Shown piece after piece: positions 33,623 to 42,010 of a DNA stretch of 64,000 bases. The DNA is from Pseudomonas sp. TTU2014-080ASC. Lineage in GTDB: Bacteria; Pseudomonadota; Gammaproteobacteria; Pseudomonadales; Pseudomonadaceae. A program made the position numbers and the translations under genes. The first letter of the stretch is position 1; every line of letters starts with the position of its first letter. The stretch covers positions 1 through 64,000 of the forward strand of contig NZ_LKKK01000015.1 of the NCBI RefSeq assembly GCF_001446935.1, written 5' to 3'. The notes below the pieces were generated by a model. The model was not told the DNA's origin. It worked only from the letters and a program-made list of their open reading frames with translations, and made no database searches.

Positions 33623-34159
33623 ATGAGCTACAGCATCCGCGATGCCAACGAGGGCGACCTCGAAGGCATCCTTGGCATTTTCAACCATGCAGTGATCAAC
33701 AGCACAGCGCTTTGGATAGAACGCCTGTCCGACCTGGAGGAGCGCCGCGCCTGGCTGAAACAACGCAATGCCGTCGGCTTTCCGGTCTTGGTGGCAGTGG
33801 CTAACGGTGAAGTACTGGGCTACGCCAGTTACGGCACCTGGCGAGCCAACGAAGGCTTCTGCCATACCGTCGAGCATTCGGTTTACGTGCGTGACGATCA
33901 GCAAGGCAAAGGTATCGGTAAAGCCCTCATGCAGGAATTGATCGAACGGGCCAAAACAGAAAACCTGCATGTCATGGTTGCCGCTATTGAAAGCAGCAAC
34001 AGCACATCAATTGAACTGCATAAACGCTTCGGCTTCATCACCACCGGACAAATGCCACAGGTGGGACGCAAATTTGGCCGCTGGCTGGATCTGACCTTTA
34101 TGCAGCTGATGCTGAATACAACCGTCACACCAACGCCTGCCAGCGGAGAGCAGCCATGA
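33623..34159 (+). CDS. GNAT acetyltransferase, phosphinothricin/methionine-sulfoximine type
   Basis: 178 residues. The acetyl-CoA loop QGKGIGKALMQELI and the family sequence YASYGTWRANEGFCHTVEHS place it with PAT/MddA enzymes, which acetylate methionine sulfoximine, methionine sulfone and phosphinothricin, inhibitors of glutamine synthetase. Inserted between ureA and ureB, overlapping ureB by 4 nt, so it is part of the nitrogen-regulated operon. The same insertion is known in P. aeruginosa. Confidence 0.92.
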   Translation: MSYSIRDANEGDLEGILGIFNHAVINSTALWIERLSDLEERRAWLKQRNAVGFPVLVAVANGEVLGYASYGTWRANEGFCHTVEHSVYVRDDQQGKGIGKALMQELIERAKTENLHVMVAAIESSNSTSIELHKRFGFITTGQMPQVGRKFGRWLDLTFMQLMLNTTVTPTPASGEQP

Positions 34160-34485
34160 TCCCAGGTGAATACAAAACCCAGGACGGCGAGATCGAAATC
34201 AATGCCGGCCGCCGCACACTAAAACTAAAAGTTTCCAACAGTGGTGACCGACCGATCCAGGTCGGCTCGCACTATCACTTCTTCGAAACCAATGATGCGC
34301 TGATCTTTGATCGCATAGCCGCCCGCGGCATGCGTCTGAATATCCCGGCCGGAACCGCCGTACGGTTTGAGCCAGGACAAAGCCGTGAAGTCGAACTGGT
34401 AGAGCTGTCCGGACGCCGTCGGGTGTTCGGCTTTGCCGGTCGGGTCATGGGCGATCTGGATACAAAGGACGACACACAACCATGA
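34156..34485 (+). CDS. ureB: Urease beta subunit
   Basis: 109 residues; MIPGEYKTQDGEIEINAGR, VGSHYHFFETNDAL and the RRVFGFAGRVMG tail are family hallmarks. Overlaps the acetyltransferase gene and ureC by 4 nt each, indicating translational coupling through the operon. Confidence 0.97.
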   Translation: MIPGEYKTQDGEIEINAGRRTLKLKVSNSGDRPIQVGSHYHFFETNDALIFDRIAARGMRLNIPAGTAVRFEPGQSREVELVELSGRRRVFGFAGRVMGDLDTKDDTQP

Positions 34486-36182
34486 AAATATCCCGACAGG
34501 CCTATGCCGACATGTTCGGCCCAACCGTGGGCGATAAAGTCCGGCTGGCCGACACCGACCTGTGGATCGAAGTCGAGCAGGACTTCACCACCTACGGTGA
34601 AGAAGTGAAGTTCGGCGGCGGCAAGGTTATCCGTGATGGCATGGGACAGAGCCAACTGCTGGCCGCCGAAGTAGTCGACACCCTGATCACCAATGCCCTG
34701 ATCATTGATCACTGGGGCATCGTCAAAGCGGACGTAGGCTTGAAGGACGGCCGTATCGCCGCCATCGGCAAAGCAGGCAATCCAGATATCCAGCCAGATG
34801 TGACCATCGCCATCGGCGCCAGTACTGAAGTCATCGCCGGTGAAGGCATGATCCTTACCGCAGGCGGTATCGACACGCACATCCACTTCATCTGCCCGCA
34901 GCAGATTGAAGAGGCTTTAATGAGCGGCGTCACCACCATGATCGGTGGCGGCACCGGCCCGGCCACCGGCACCAACGCAACGACTTGCACCTCCGGCCCG
35001 TGGCACATGGCGCGCATGCTCCAGGCCGCGGATGCCTTCCCGATGAACATCGGCTTTACCGGCAAAGGTAACGCCAGCCAGCCGGAGCCGCTGATTGAGC
35101 AGGTCAAGGCTGGCGCTATTGGCCTGAAGCTGCACGAAGACTGGGGCACTACGCCTGCCTCCATCGACAACTGCTTAAGCGTTGCCGATCAATACGACGT
35201 GCAGGTGGCGATCCATACCGACACTTTGAACGAATCCGGTTTTGTCGAAACCACCCTTGGCGCTTTCAAAGGCCGGACAATTCACACCTATCACACCGAA
35301 GGTGCCGGTGGCGGCCATGCCCCGGACATCATCAAAGCCTGTGGCTTTGCCAACGTGCTGCCCAGCTCGACCAACCCGACCCGGCCGTTCACCAAGAACA
35401 CCATTGATGAACACCTGGACATGCTCATGGTCTGCCACCACCTGGACCCGAGCATTGCCGAAGACGTGGCCTTCGCTGAAAGCCGCATCCGCCGCGAGAC
35501 GATTGCCGCTGAAGACATCCTGCATGACCTCGGCGCATTCAGCATGATCAGCTCTGACAGTCAGGCCATGGGCCGCGTCGGTGAAGTGATCACCCGCACC
35601 TGGCAAACCGCCGACAAGATGCACAAACAGCGCGGCCCGCTGCCGGGCGACGGCGAAGGCAACAGCAACTTCCGGGTCAAACGCTATATCGCCAAGTACA
35701 CCATCAACCCGGCGATCACCCACGGCATCAGCCATGAAGTCGGCTCGATTGAAGTGGGCAAGTGGGCCGACCTGGTGCTATGGCGCCCGGCATTCTTTGG
35801 TGTCAAACCAACCCTCATCCTCAAGGGTGGCGCGATTGCCGCCAGCCTGATGGGCGATGCCAACGCCTCAATCCCGACACCGCAGCCGGTGCACTACCGG
35901 CCAATGTTCGCCAGTTATGCCGGTAGCCGTCACGCCACCAGTATCACCTTTATCAGCCAGGCTGCCTTTGATGCCGGCGTGCCGCAACAACTGGGCCTGC
36001 AGAAGAAAATTGGCGTGGTTAAAGGTTGCCGGGATGTGAAAAAGACCGACCTTATCCACAACGACTATCTGCCGAACATTGAAGTGGATCCGCAGAACTA
36101 TCAGGTTAAAGCCGACGGTCAGCTGCTCTGGTGCGAGCCGGCAGACGTACTGCCCATGGCGCAGCGCTATTTCCTGTTCTGA
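34482..36182 (+). CDS. ureC: Urease alpha (catalytic) subunit
   Basis: Hydrolyses urea to ammonia and carbamate with a di-nickel centre. 566 residues. All active-site elements are present: GGIDTHIHFICPQQ (nickel His pair), GLKLHEDWGTTP with the carbamylated lysine, AIHTDTLNESG, YHTEGAGGGHAPD and the flap MVCHHLDPSIAEDV with the catalytic His. No self-splicing or truncation. Ends the operon at a strong terminator. Confidence 0.98.
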   Translation: MKISRQAYADMFGPTVGDKVRLADTDLWIEVEQDFTTYGEEVKFGGGKVIRDGMGQSQLLAAEVVDTLITNALIIDHWGIVKADVGLKDGRIAAIGKAGNPDIQPDVTIAIGASTEVIAGEGMILTAGGIDTHIHFICPQQIEEALMSGVTTMIGGGTGPATGTNATTCTSGPWHMARMLQAADAFPMNIGFTGKGNASQPEPLIEQVKAGAIGLKLHEDWGTTPASIDNCLSVADQYDVQVAIHTDTLNESGFVETTLGAFKGRTIHTYHTEGAGGGHAPDIIKACGFANVLPSSTNPTRPFTKNTIDEHLDMLMVCHHLDPSIAEDVAFAESRIRRETIAAEDILHDLGAFSMISSDSQAMGRVGEVITRTWQTADKMHKQRGPLPGDGEGNSNFRVKRYIAKYTINPAITHGISHEVGSIEVGKWADLVLWRPAFFGVKPTLILKGGAIAASLMGDANASIPTPQPVHYRPMFASYAGSRHATSITFISQAAFDAGVPQQLGLQKKIGVVKGCRDVKKTDLIHNDYLPNIEVDPQNYQVKADGQLLWCEPADVLPMAQRYFLF

Positions 36183-36195
36183 ATCTCAGCCCATA

Positions 36196-36230
36196 AAAAA
36201 ACGCCGTGCAGTACGCTGCACGGCGTTTTT
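36196..36230. terminator. Bidirectional terminator between ureC and the EamA transporter
   Basis: CGCCGTGCAG-TACG-CTGCACGGCG, a perfect 10-bp stem flanked by A and T tracts on opposite sides, between convergent genes. Confidence 0.93.
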
Positions 36231-36247
36231 GTTATCAGCGCCAGCTA

Positions 36248-37138
36248 TCAGGCCGCTTCAGCTTTTTTGTTGCGATGCCGGTCGCGGGCTTTACCAATGG
36301 CCAGGCATACGCCGCTGATGATGATGATCGCCATCCCCAGCATGCCGCCCCAATCCGGTACATGGCCGAAGATGATCATGCCCAGCAGCGTGGCGAAGAT
36401 AATCTGCGAGTAGGTAAACGGAGCCAACGTAGCCGCACTGGCGTGATGGTAGGCGTTAGTCAGGCACAGATGCCCCCCCATGGCCAAAGCCGCCAGAGAA
36501 ACAATTGCCAGTGCATGCTCAAAACTCGGTACAACCCATACCCACGGCAGGAAGACGCTCATCACCAATGTACCGATGATGCTGCTGATGTAGTTGCTCG
36601 CAACCGGGTGATCAATCCCACTCAGACGACGGGTCAGAACGTGGTATGTCCCGAAACAGATCGCAGCGGCAACCGGTAACAGAATTGCCGGGGTGAACAG
36701 ATCGCCGCCCGGACGCACGATGATCATCACGCCGAGCAGTCCACCCGCCACCGAGGCCCAAACGCCAAGGCTGATTTTCTCTTTGAGCACAAAAGCCGAG
36801 ATCAGAATCACCACAACTGGCGACAGGAAGATCACCGCAGTCGCTTCACCCAGCGGGATGAACATCAGCGCACTGAAAATAAACAGGCTAACCCCAACCA
36901 GGCACATTGCTCTGGCGAACTGCAACTTGGGTGCCTGCGTGGTGATCAGGCGTTTGCCCATACGCGGGGCAAACATGGCCGTCATCATCACCGTCTGCGC
37001 CAGGTAACGCGCCCAGACGATAAAGAAGACCGGATAAATTTGTGTCAGATATTTGGAGAGGCCATCATGACTGGCCAACAGTAAGCCGGAAGCAAGGATC
37101 AACAGGATCCCCAAGCCAAGGCGATTGGTAGTGGGCAC
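36248..37138 (-). CDS. EamA/DMT-family transporter
   Basis: 296 residues with about ten membrane helices in two EamA repeats, e.g. LGILLILASGLLLASHDGLSKYL and ILLPVAAAICFGTYHVLTRR. The stretch FSALMFIPLGEATAVIFLSPVVVIL is typical of the RhaT/S-adenosylmethionine-like subgroup of drug/metabolite transporters. Substrate not predictable. Short basic C-terminal tail. Confidence 0.92.
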   Translation of the reverse strand: MPTTNRLGLGILLILASGLLLASHDGLSKYLTQIYPVFFIVWARYLAQTVMMTAMFAPRMGKRLITTQAPKLQFARAMCLVGVSLFIFSALMFIPLGEATAVIFLSPVVVILISAFVLKEKISLGVWASVAGGLLGVMIIVRPGGDLFTPAILLPVAAAICFGTYHVLTRRLSGIDHPVASNYISSIIGTLVMSVFLPWVWVVPSFEHALAIVSLAALAMGGHLCLTNAYHHASAATLAPFTYSQIIFATLLGMIIFGHVPDWGGMLGMAIIIISGVCLAIGKARDRHRNKKAEAA

Positions 37139-37235
37139 TTCGAAACCATACGAATAATTAGCAGGCTAAGAATGTTACCCGAGTGTCACTTTAAGTAACA
37201 GATTGCTACACACCTGTACGAACGTCACCGGGCGA

Positions 37236-38132
37236 TTACCGTACAACAATCGACTTGATCACACTTCTGGCCTGCCTCCCCTCTGGGGTCGGCAGCAGCG
37301 GCCAGACATGAATCATCTCCGGTTCAACGTGTAGATCCAGCGTACCGCCCTGCTCCCGCACACGCTCAGCCAGACGCAGCGCATCGGAGCCAATCAGATC
37401 GTTACCAGCACTCCACACCGTCATGCCGGGCAAGCCCTGAAAATCACCAAATATAGGGCTGACCCAAGGATGCTCAAGAGCCAGCGCACCGGCATATAGA
37501 CGCGCCGCCTCAGCCGCTCCGTCGCGCGCCAACATTGGATCACGCCGCAGCTGGGCGGCGCTGTGCGGCTCGCGCAAGGTCAGGTCAAGCCAGGGGCAGA
37601 TCAACAGTAAATGAGCAGGCCGCGGTCTTGCCCGCTCACGTAAATCCATCGCCAGGGCCAGCGCCAGCCCGGCTCCTGCAGAATCCCCCGCGAGTAACAA
37701 TGCCTGTGTGCCGACGCGCTGTTGGGCACGATCCCACGCCTGTCGGACAACATTTAGCGCCTGCTCGCAATCACCCTCTGGCGCCAGCGGATAGAGCGGT
37801 ACGCTGATGTGGCAGCCGGTATCCAGCACCAGCTCCCGTAACAGCCGCCAATGGTGACGGGTAATCGGGCGCACATACGCACCGCCGTGTAGATAAAACA
37901 CCTGTGGAGCCTGAGCACGTGGCTGTTTGGGAGCTAGGTGATAGACCGGGTGAGTCCCGACCAGCTCGAAGGTCACATCCAGCTGCGCGCACATACGCCG
38001 CCCTGGCAGGGCCGGCCCGGCGCGGCGGGTCTGGCGGATACCGGAATGTAAACCCTCAATGCTGGCGTAGATGCGCTTGCGCCTGCTTAGCCGAAGCCAC
38101 AAAACCACCAGACGATGCTGCCAGCTGGGCAT
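37236..38132 (-). CDS. Alpha/beta hydrolase (HSL-type esterase)
   Basis: 298 residues. The oxyanion motif YLHGGAYV, nucleophile elbow AGDSAGAG and the acid/base residues in SAGNDLIGSDALRL and EPEMIHVWPLLP complete a Ser-Asp-His triad of the hormone-sensitive lipase family. No signal peptide is evident, so it is probably cytoplasmic. Substrate unknown. It is 15 bp downstream of the DksA-like gene in the same direction. Confidence 0.9.
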   Translation of the reverse strand: MPSWQHRLVVLWLRLSRRKRIYASIEGLHSGIRQTRRAGPALPGRRMCAQLDVTFELVGTHPVYHLAPKQPRAQAPQVFYLHGGAYVRPITRHHWRLLRELVLDTGCHISVPLYPLAPEGDCEQALNVVRQAWDRAQQRVGTQALLLAGDSAGAGLALALAMDLRERARPRPAHLLLICPWLDLTLREPHSAAQLRRDPMLARDGAAEAARLYAGALALEHPWVSPIFGDFQGLPGMTVWSAGNDLIGSDALRLAERVREQGGTLDLHVEPEMIHVWPLLPTPEGRQARSVIKSIVVR

Positions 38133-38147
38133 GTGTGGCCACCACCC

Positions 38148-38414
38148 TCAGCGCAGCTGACTATCTTTACTGCCGCGGCGGTTGTAGCCACTGCTGGCCA
38201 CCTGCTGACGATCCTGCTCCGCCTGGCAACTAACGCATAGCCGCACACCGGGAACGGCCTTACGCCGGGCCTCAGGAATTGCAGCGTCGCAAGCCTCACA
38301 GTGAGTCAGGCTCTCACCCTGAGGCAACTGGCTGCGAGCGCGGGCTACAGCATCTTCAATGCTGCTGTCGATCTGCTCCTGAACCGCGCCATCACTTGCC
38401 CAACCGCCTGCCAT
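38148..38414 (-). CDS. TraR/DksA-family C4 zinc-finger protein
   Basis: 88 residues. A C4 zinc finger (CEACDAAIPEARRKAVPG ... LCVSCQ) follows a short helical N-terminus, as in the YbiI/TraR branch of the DksA superfamily. These bind in the RNA polymerase secondary channel or are uncharacterised. It is too short for the long DksA coiled coil. Confidence 0.9.
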   Translation of the reverse strand: MAGGWASDGAVQEQIDSSIEDAVARARSQLPQGESLTHCEACDAAIPEARRKAVPGVRLCVSCQAEQDRQQVASSGYNRRGSKDSQLR

Positions 38415-38488
38415 GCGACACCTCCCCGCCCCACAGTCATGATCTGCTAGGTATGCATGAGCTTAGGAAAAAGCTCAAGTCCTGCGGT

Positions 38489-39352
38489 TTACTCGCGAAC
38501 TTTCATAAAGGCGTCGGCCCATGATTTGTAGGCCTCGGGCAGGCTGTACTTTTTAGCCAGCTCGGACGCGCTCAGCTCGCTGGCATCAACCCCACGCTGT
38601 TCACGCAGGCAGTCGTAGGTGGCTTTGATAGCCGCAAAGTAAGCCGCATGCCCATCCACCACGACCCGCACCCGTAACGCGGCCAGGCGCTCAGGATCAC
38701 GCAGTTTGGGGTTACCGTAGGTGACCAGCATCAACGGCACATCTACTGTTTTGGCGATCAACTCAAGATGCTCGAAATCTTCGATACCAACCATGCAGAT
38801 GGCGTCGGCGCCAGCTGCGGCATAAGCCTGAATCCGCTCAATCACCTCTGCCGTGCTCAACACCCCGGCGTGAGTCCGCGCAATGATGGCCAAGTCAGGA
38901 TCAATCCGCGCCTCGACTGCCGCTCGAATTTTGCCAACCCCTTCGGAAATGCAAATCAAATCAGTGGACTTGCCCTCAAACTGAGTCGGCAGCAGCGTGT
39001 CTTCAATGGTCAGCGCAGCAACACCAGCCCGCTCCAGCTCAACCACCGTACGCATGACATTCAGCGCATTGCCGTAGCCATGGTCAGCATCGACTATCAC
39101 CGGCAAGCGGCTGACCCGACCGATGCGGGTAGCCTGTTCGACAAACTCACTCAGGGTGATAAGGGCAAAGTCCGGAGCCGCCAGCACCTGTAAAGAAGCA
39201 ACCGAACCGCCCAAAATACCGACTTCAAAGCCTAAGTCAGCCGCAATACGCGCAGCCATTGGGTCGAAAACAGACGCAGCACTGTGACACCGATTACCCG
39301 CCAGCAACGCGCGAAACTGCGCACGAAGTTGATGGGGAGAAATTTTCTGCAT
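38489..39352 (-). CDS. Oxaloacetate decarboxylase-like member of the PEP mutase/isocitrate lyase family
   Basis: 287 residues, same length as P. aeruginosa PA4872, shown to be an oxaloacetate decarboxylase. (beta/alpha)8 barrel with the metal site VDADHGYGNALNV, the EDTLLP stretch and ARTHAG. Start at 39352 (MQKISPHQLRAQFRALL); three upstream codons also read in frame. A perfect inverted repeat lies about 60 bp upstream of the start. Identity of the reaction is inferred from close family similarity. Confidence 0.88.
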   Translation of the reverse strand: MQKISPHQLRAQFRALLAGNRCHSAASVFDPMAARIAADLGFEVGILGGSVASLQVLAAPDFALITLSEFVEQATRIGRVSRLPVIVDADHGYGNALNVMRTVVELERAGVAALTIEDTLLPTQFEGKSTDLICISEGVGKIRAAVEARIDPDLAIIARTHAGVLSTAEVIERIQAYAAAGADAICMVGIEDFEHLELIAKTVDVPLMLVTYGNPKLRDPERLAALRVRVVVDGHAAYFAAIKATYDCLREQRGVDASELSASELAKKYSLPEAYKSWADAFMKVRE

Positions 39353-39412
39353 GACATACACCCTAACGCAAGGACGCGCCGGACTCAGGCTAGCCGGACG
39401 ACATTTTTTTGA

Positions 39413-39431
39413 TATGTAGTAAGACTACATA
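39413..39431. promoter_or_regulatory. Candidate GntR-type operator upstream of the oxaloacetate decarboxylase gene
   Basis: TATGTAGT-AAG-ACTACATA, perfect 8-bp arms around a 3-bp spacer. The core TnGT-N3-ACnA is the pattern bound by FadR-like GntR regulators. No GntR gene is present in the window. Confidence 0.45.
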
Positions 39432-39521
39432 ATCCTCCACTTTGCTTACTCGCGCCTTTCATAGCGGCGCAATCCCGACCGCTGACCGAATTTATGGTCA
39501 GCTTTGACGGGGCATGGACGA

Positions 39522-40310
39522 TCAAGGTGGAGCTAGCGGCACCAGATAGGGTTCAGTGAACCAGCGGCGGTGGATGCGCTCCAGCGTGCCATCACGATTA
39601 ATCTGGTCCATTGTCTTCTGCAAATGCTGGATCAGTGCAGGACTGGTATCCAACGAGAACGCAATATAGGTGTACGAATCGAGAATATGGAACTGCAGCT
39701 CGACTTCGTCACGACTCATGCCCTCCTCAGCGAGCAGGTCATCCAACACCATATCCGTAGTGACTAACACGCCGATGCGGCCATGTTTGAACATCCGCGC
39801 CACGTGACGCGGCGTAGGCACAGCGTAAAGACCTTTAAGACCAATATCGGACAGGTACTCATAGGTGTACCAAAGTTTGGGGACAGCGGTGACACCCTGA
39901 TCCTCTAGGTCTTGTAGGTTTCTCAAGTGCAGACCGCTGTTACGTTTGGTGTAGACACCGGTGCGACTCACCGCGATTGGACCGACCCAAGTGAACTGAT
40001 CTTCGCGCTTGGCCGTACGGGCAACTGGGAACAGAGCCAAGTCGCTTTCGCTTTGCACCTGGTGGTAACCGCGCGTCCAGGGCACCAGCTCGATTTTTCC
40101 GGCAACGCCAGCGCGCTGCAGCAGTAACTCCACCACCTCAACCGCCATACCTTTGAGCTGACCATCCTCGGTGTAACTCAGTGGCCGGTATTCCTCTGTA
40201 AACAGGCGTAATTCTGCAGCCGCCACCGAGCTTGCGCCGCTAACCAGCAGCAATAAGCCCAACCCGGTCAGTATGCTTGCCGCCCATCGACTAAGACACC
40301 TATCCAACAC
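39522..40310 (-). CDS. Periplasmic solute-binding protein, family 3
   Basis: 262 residues from the GTG at 40310, giving a clean signal peptide (ILTGLGLLLLVSGASSVAAAEL). An ATG at 40364 adds 18 residues, but the GTG has GGTGGGG upstream and a better export signal. The mature protein has the type 2 periplasmic fold of polar amino-acid binding proteins (LRLFTEEYRPLSYTEDG, GMAVEVVELLLQRAG, ending DQINRDGTLERIHRRWF). There is no transporter gene beside it, so it may be an orphan sensor or binding protein. Ligand unknown. Confidence 0.85.
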   Translation of the reverse strand: MLDRCLSRWAASILTGLGLLLLVSGASSVAAAELRLFTEEYRPLSYTEDGQLKGMAVEVVELLLQRAGVAGKIELVPWTRGYHQVQSESDLALFPVARTAKREDQFTWVGPIAVSRTGVYTKRNSGLHLRNLQDLEDQGVTAVPKLWYTYEYLSDIGLKGLYAVPTPRHVARMFKHGRIGVLVTTDMVLDDLLAEEGMSRDEVELQFHILDSYTYIAFSLDTSPALIQHLQKTMDQINRDGTLERIHRRWFTEPYLVPLAPP

Positions 40311-40555
40311 GTAACCCCACCAAATTCGTATGAAATGTCCTGGAAGAATGCAGATATGGAACATCTATACGCGTTCAATCTAACATCAGCGACTTCAGAT
40401 GAAGCCTGACAGATTAACCGTTCATCCGTTTTGCAGGAGCTACTCAGATCAAAGTATGGTCTAAACAACCTTTTTAGAACTCCAATAACTGTCGGGCTGG
40501 CAGATACATCCCGATCAAGCGATCATCGCCCCCCCTTTACCGCCATTTGACTAAT

Positions 40556-41290
40556 ATGACCGAAACCACTCCCAGCAGCACACCGACCCACAAACCACGT
40601 CCGATGATGGATTTGCTGATCAGCATCCTGATTCCATCCGTGATTCTGATGAAGCTCAGCGGCGAACAAAACCTCGGTGCCGATGGTGCTCTGGTTTTGG
40701 CTCTGGCATTCCCGCTTGGCTGGGGCTGCTTCGAACTGGTCAAGTACCGCAAGTTCAACTTCATCGCCCTACTGGGCCTGATCAGTGTGCTGATGACCGG
40801 CGGTATCGGCCTGCTCAAACTCGACAATCAGTGGCTTGCCATCAAAGAGGCCGCGGTACCTGGCCTGATCGGTATCGCCGTACTGGTATCCACCTACACC
40901 CGGTATCCCCTGATCCGCACCATGCTGTACAACAAGAACGTACTGAATGTAGACAGGATCCAACAGCGCCTGGAAGAAACCGGCAACACCGCACAGTTTG
41001 AAAACCGCCTGCTTAAGGCCACCTACTGGCTGAGCAGCACCTTCTTTTTCTCCTCGGCCATGAACTACGCGCTGGCCAAGTGGATCGTGATCAGCCCGGC
41101 AGGAAGCGAGGCGTTCAACGAAGAACTGGGACGTATGAACCTGCTCAGTTACCCAATGATCGCTATCCCGTCCATGATTATGCTGATGGGCATTTTTTAC
41201 TATTTGTGGCGCACCATCAGCGGCCTGACCGGACTCAAGCTGGAAGAAGTAATGGCCAATCAGGATCAGCATCCAGACTCAGAGCGCTAA
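40556..41290 (+). CDS. VC0807-family integral membrane protein
   Basis: 244 residues, about six membrane helices (LISILIPSVILMKLSG, LALAFPLGWGCFELV, FIALLGLISVLMTGGIGLL, IAIPSMIMLMGIFYYLW). Resembles the uncharacterised VC0807 family, distantly like the intracellular septation protein YciB. ATG at 40556 is preferred over a TTG at 40547. Function unknown. Diverges from the solute-binding protein gene. Confidence 0.85.
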   Translation: MTETTPSSTPTHKPRPMMDLLISILIPSVILMKLSGEQNLGADGALVLALAFPLGWGCFELVKYRKFNFIALLGLISVLMTGGIGLLKLDNQWLAIKEAAVPGLIGIAVLVSTYTRYPLIRTMLYNKNVLNVDRIQQRLEETGNTAQFENRLLKATYWLSSTFFFSSAMNYALAKWIVISPAGSEAFNEELGRMNLLSYPMIAIPSMIMLMGIFYYLWRTISGLTGLKLEEVMANQDQHPDSER

Positions 41291-41314
41291 GCACTCGCCC
41301 AAGCAGCCTGACCA

Positions 41315-41752
41315 GTGCTGATCTTTTCCGCCTACGCGGGCCTATTCCTCTCTGCGCTTGCAGCCGCCAGCCTTCTGCCTCTGCAGTCAGAAGCGGTGCT
41401 AGTGGCCATGCTGCTTTCAGAGCAATACAGCGTCTGGCTGCTGGTGGCCGTTGCCAGCCTTGGCAACACTCTCGGCTCACTGATCAACTGGGGGCTAGGG
41501 TGCTACCTTGAGCGCTTTCGCAACCGCAGCTGGTTTCCAGTCAGTGAAGAGCGCCTACTTAAGGCACAGCGTTTTTATCACCGCTTCGGCCGCTGGTCAC
41601 TGTTACTAAGCTGGATGCCAATCTTCGGCGATCCGCTGACACTGGTAGCCGGCCTGATGAGGGAACGTCTGGGAATTTTTCTGCTGCTGGTTGGCGCAGC
41701 TAAGACCACCCGCTATATCGCGCTGGCCCTGATTACGCTTGGGATGACATGA
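41315..41752 (+). CDS. YqaA-like (DedA/VTT superfamily) membrane protein
   Basis: 145 residues with three to four membrane helices. WGLGCYLERFR, the middle RFYHRFGRWSLLLSWMPIFGDPLTLVAG and the C-terminal helix are YqaA signatures. GTG start at 41315, 24 bp after the previous gene, suggesting co-transcription. The DedA superfamily includes lipid scramblases and transporters; the role here is unknown. Confidence 0.85.
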   Translation: MLIFSAYAGLFLSALAAASLLPLQSEAVLVAMLLSEQYSVWLLVAVASLGNTLGSLINWGLGCYLERFRNRSWFPVSEERLLKAQRFYHRFGRWSLLLSWMPIFGDPLTLVAGLMRERLGIFLLLVGAAKTTRYIALALITLGMT

Positions 41753-41822
41753 ATCATCTCGTTGTAAAAAGACACACTCCGTAACGCCATTACAAACACA
41801 GGAGGTTGAGCTGACGCCGCGT

Positions 41823-41953
41823 CTCCGGGATACTGCGCCCCTCGCGCGAAATCAACGCAAGTCTATGTTTACAAGTACGGCAGCGATTTTTACATCCAAG
41901 GCAAGCGCTACACCTCCCTCTATACGCCGCTTACCTATCCCTTCCGGAGTTAA
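41823..41953 (+). pseudogene. Possible 3' remnant of a lost gene
   Basis: In the 258-bp gap before the UPF0104 gene, one plus-strand frame reads a protein-like, Tyr-rich sequence (VYVYKYGSDFYIQGKRY, then a TSLYTPLTYPFRS tail and a stop). There is no usable start, and a stop lies about 45 codons upstream. It may be the end of a deleted gene or chance. No family is recognised. Confidence 0.2.
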
Positions 41954-42010
41954 CAGTTCGGGAAGCAATGCTGCATGCAATGATCGCCACCCTGTTAAGG
42001 AGTTACGCCA

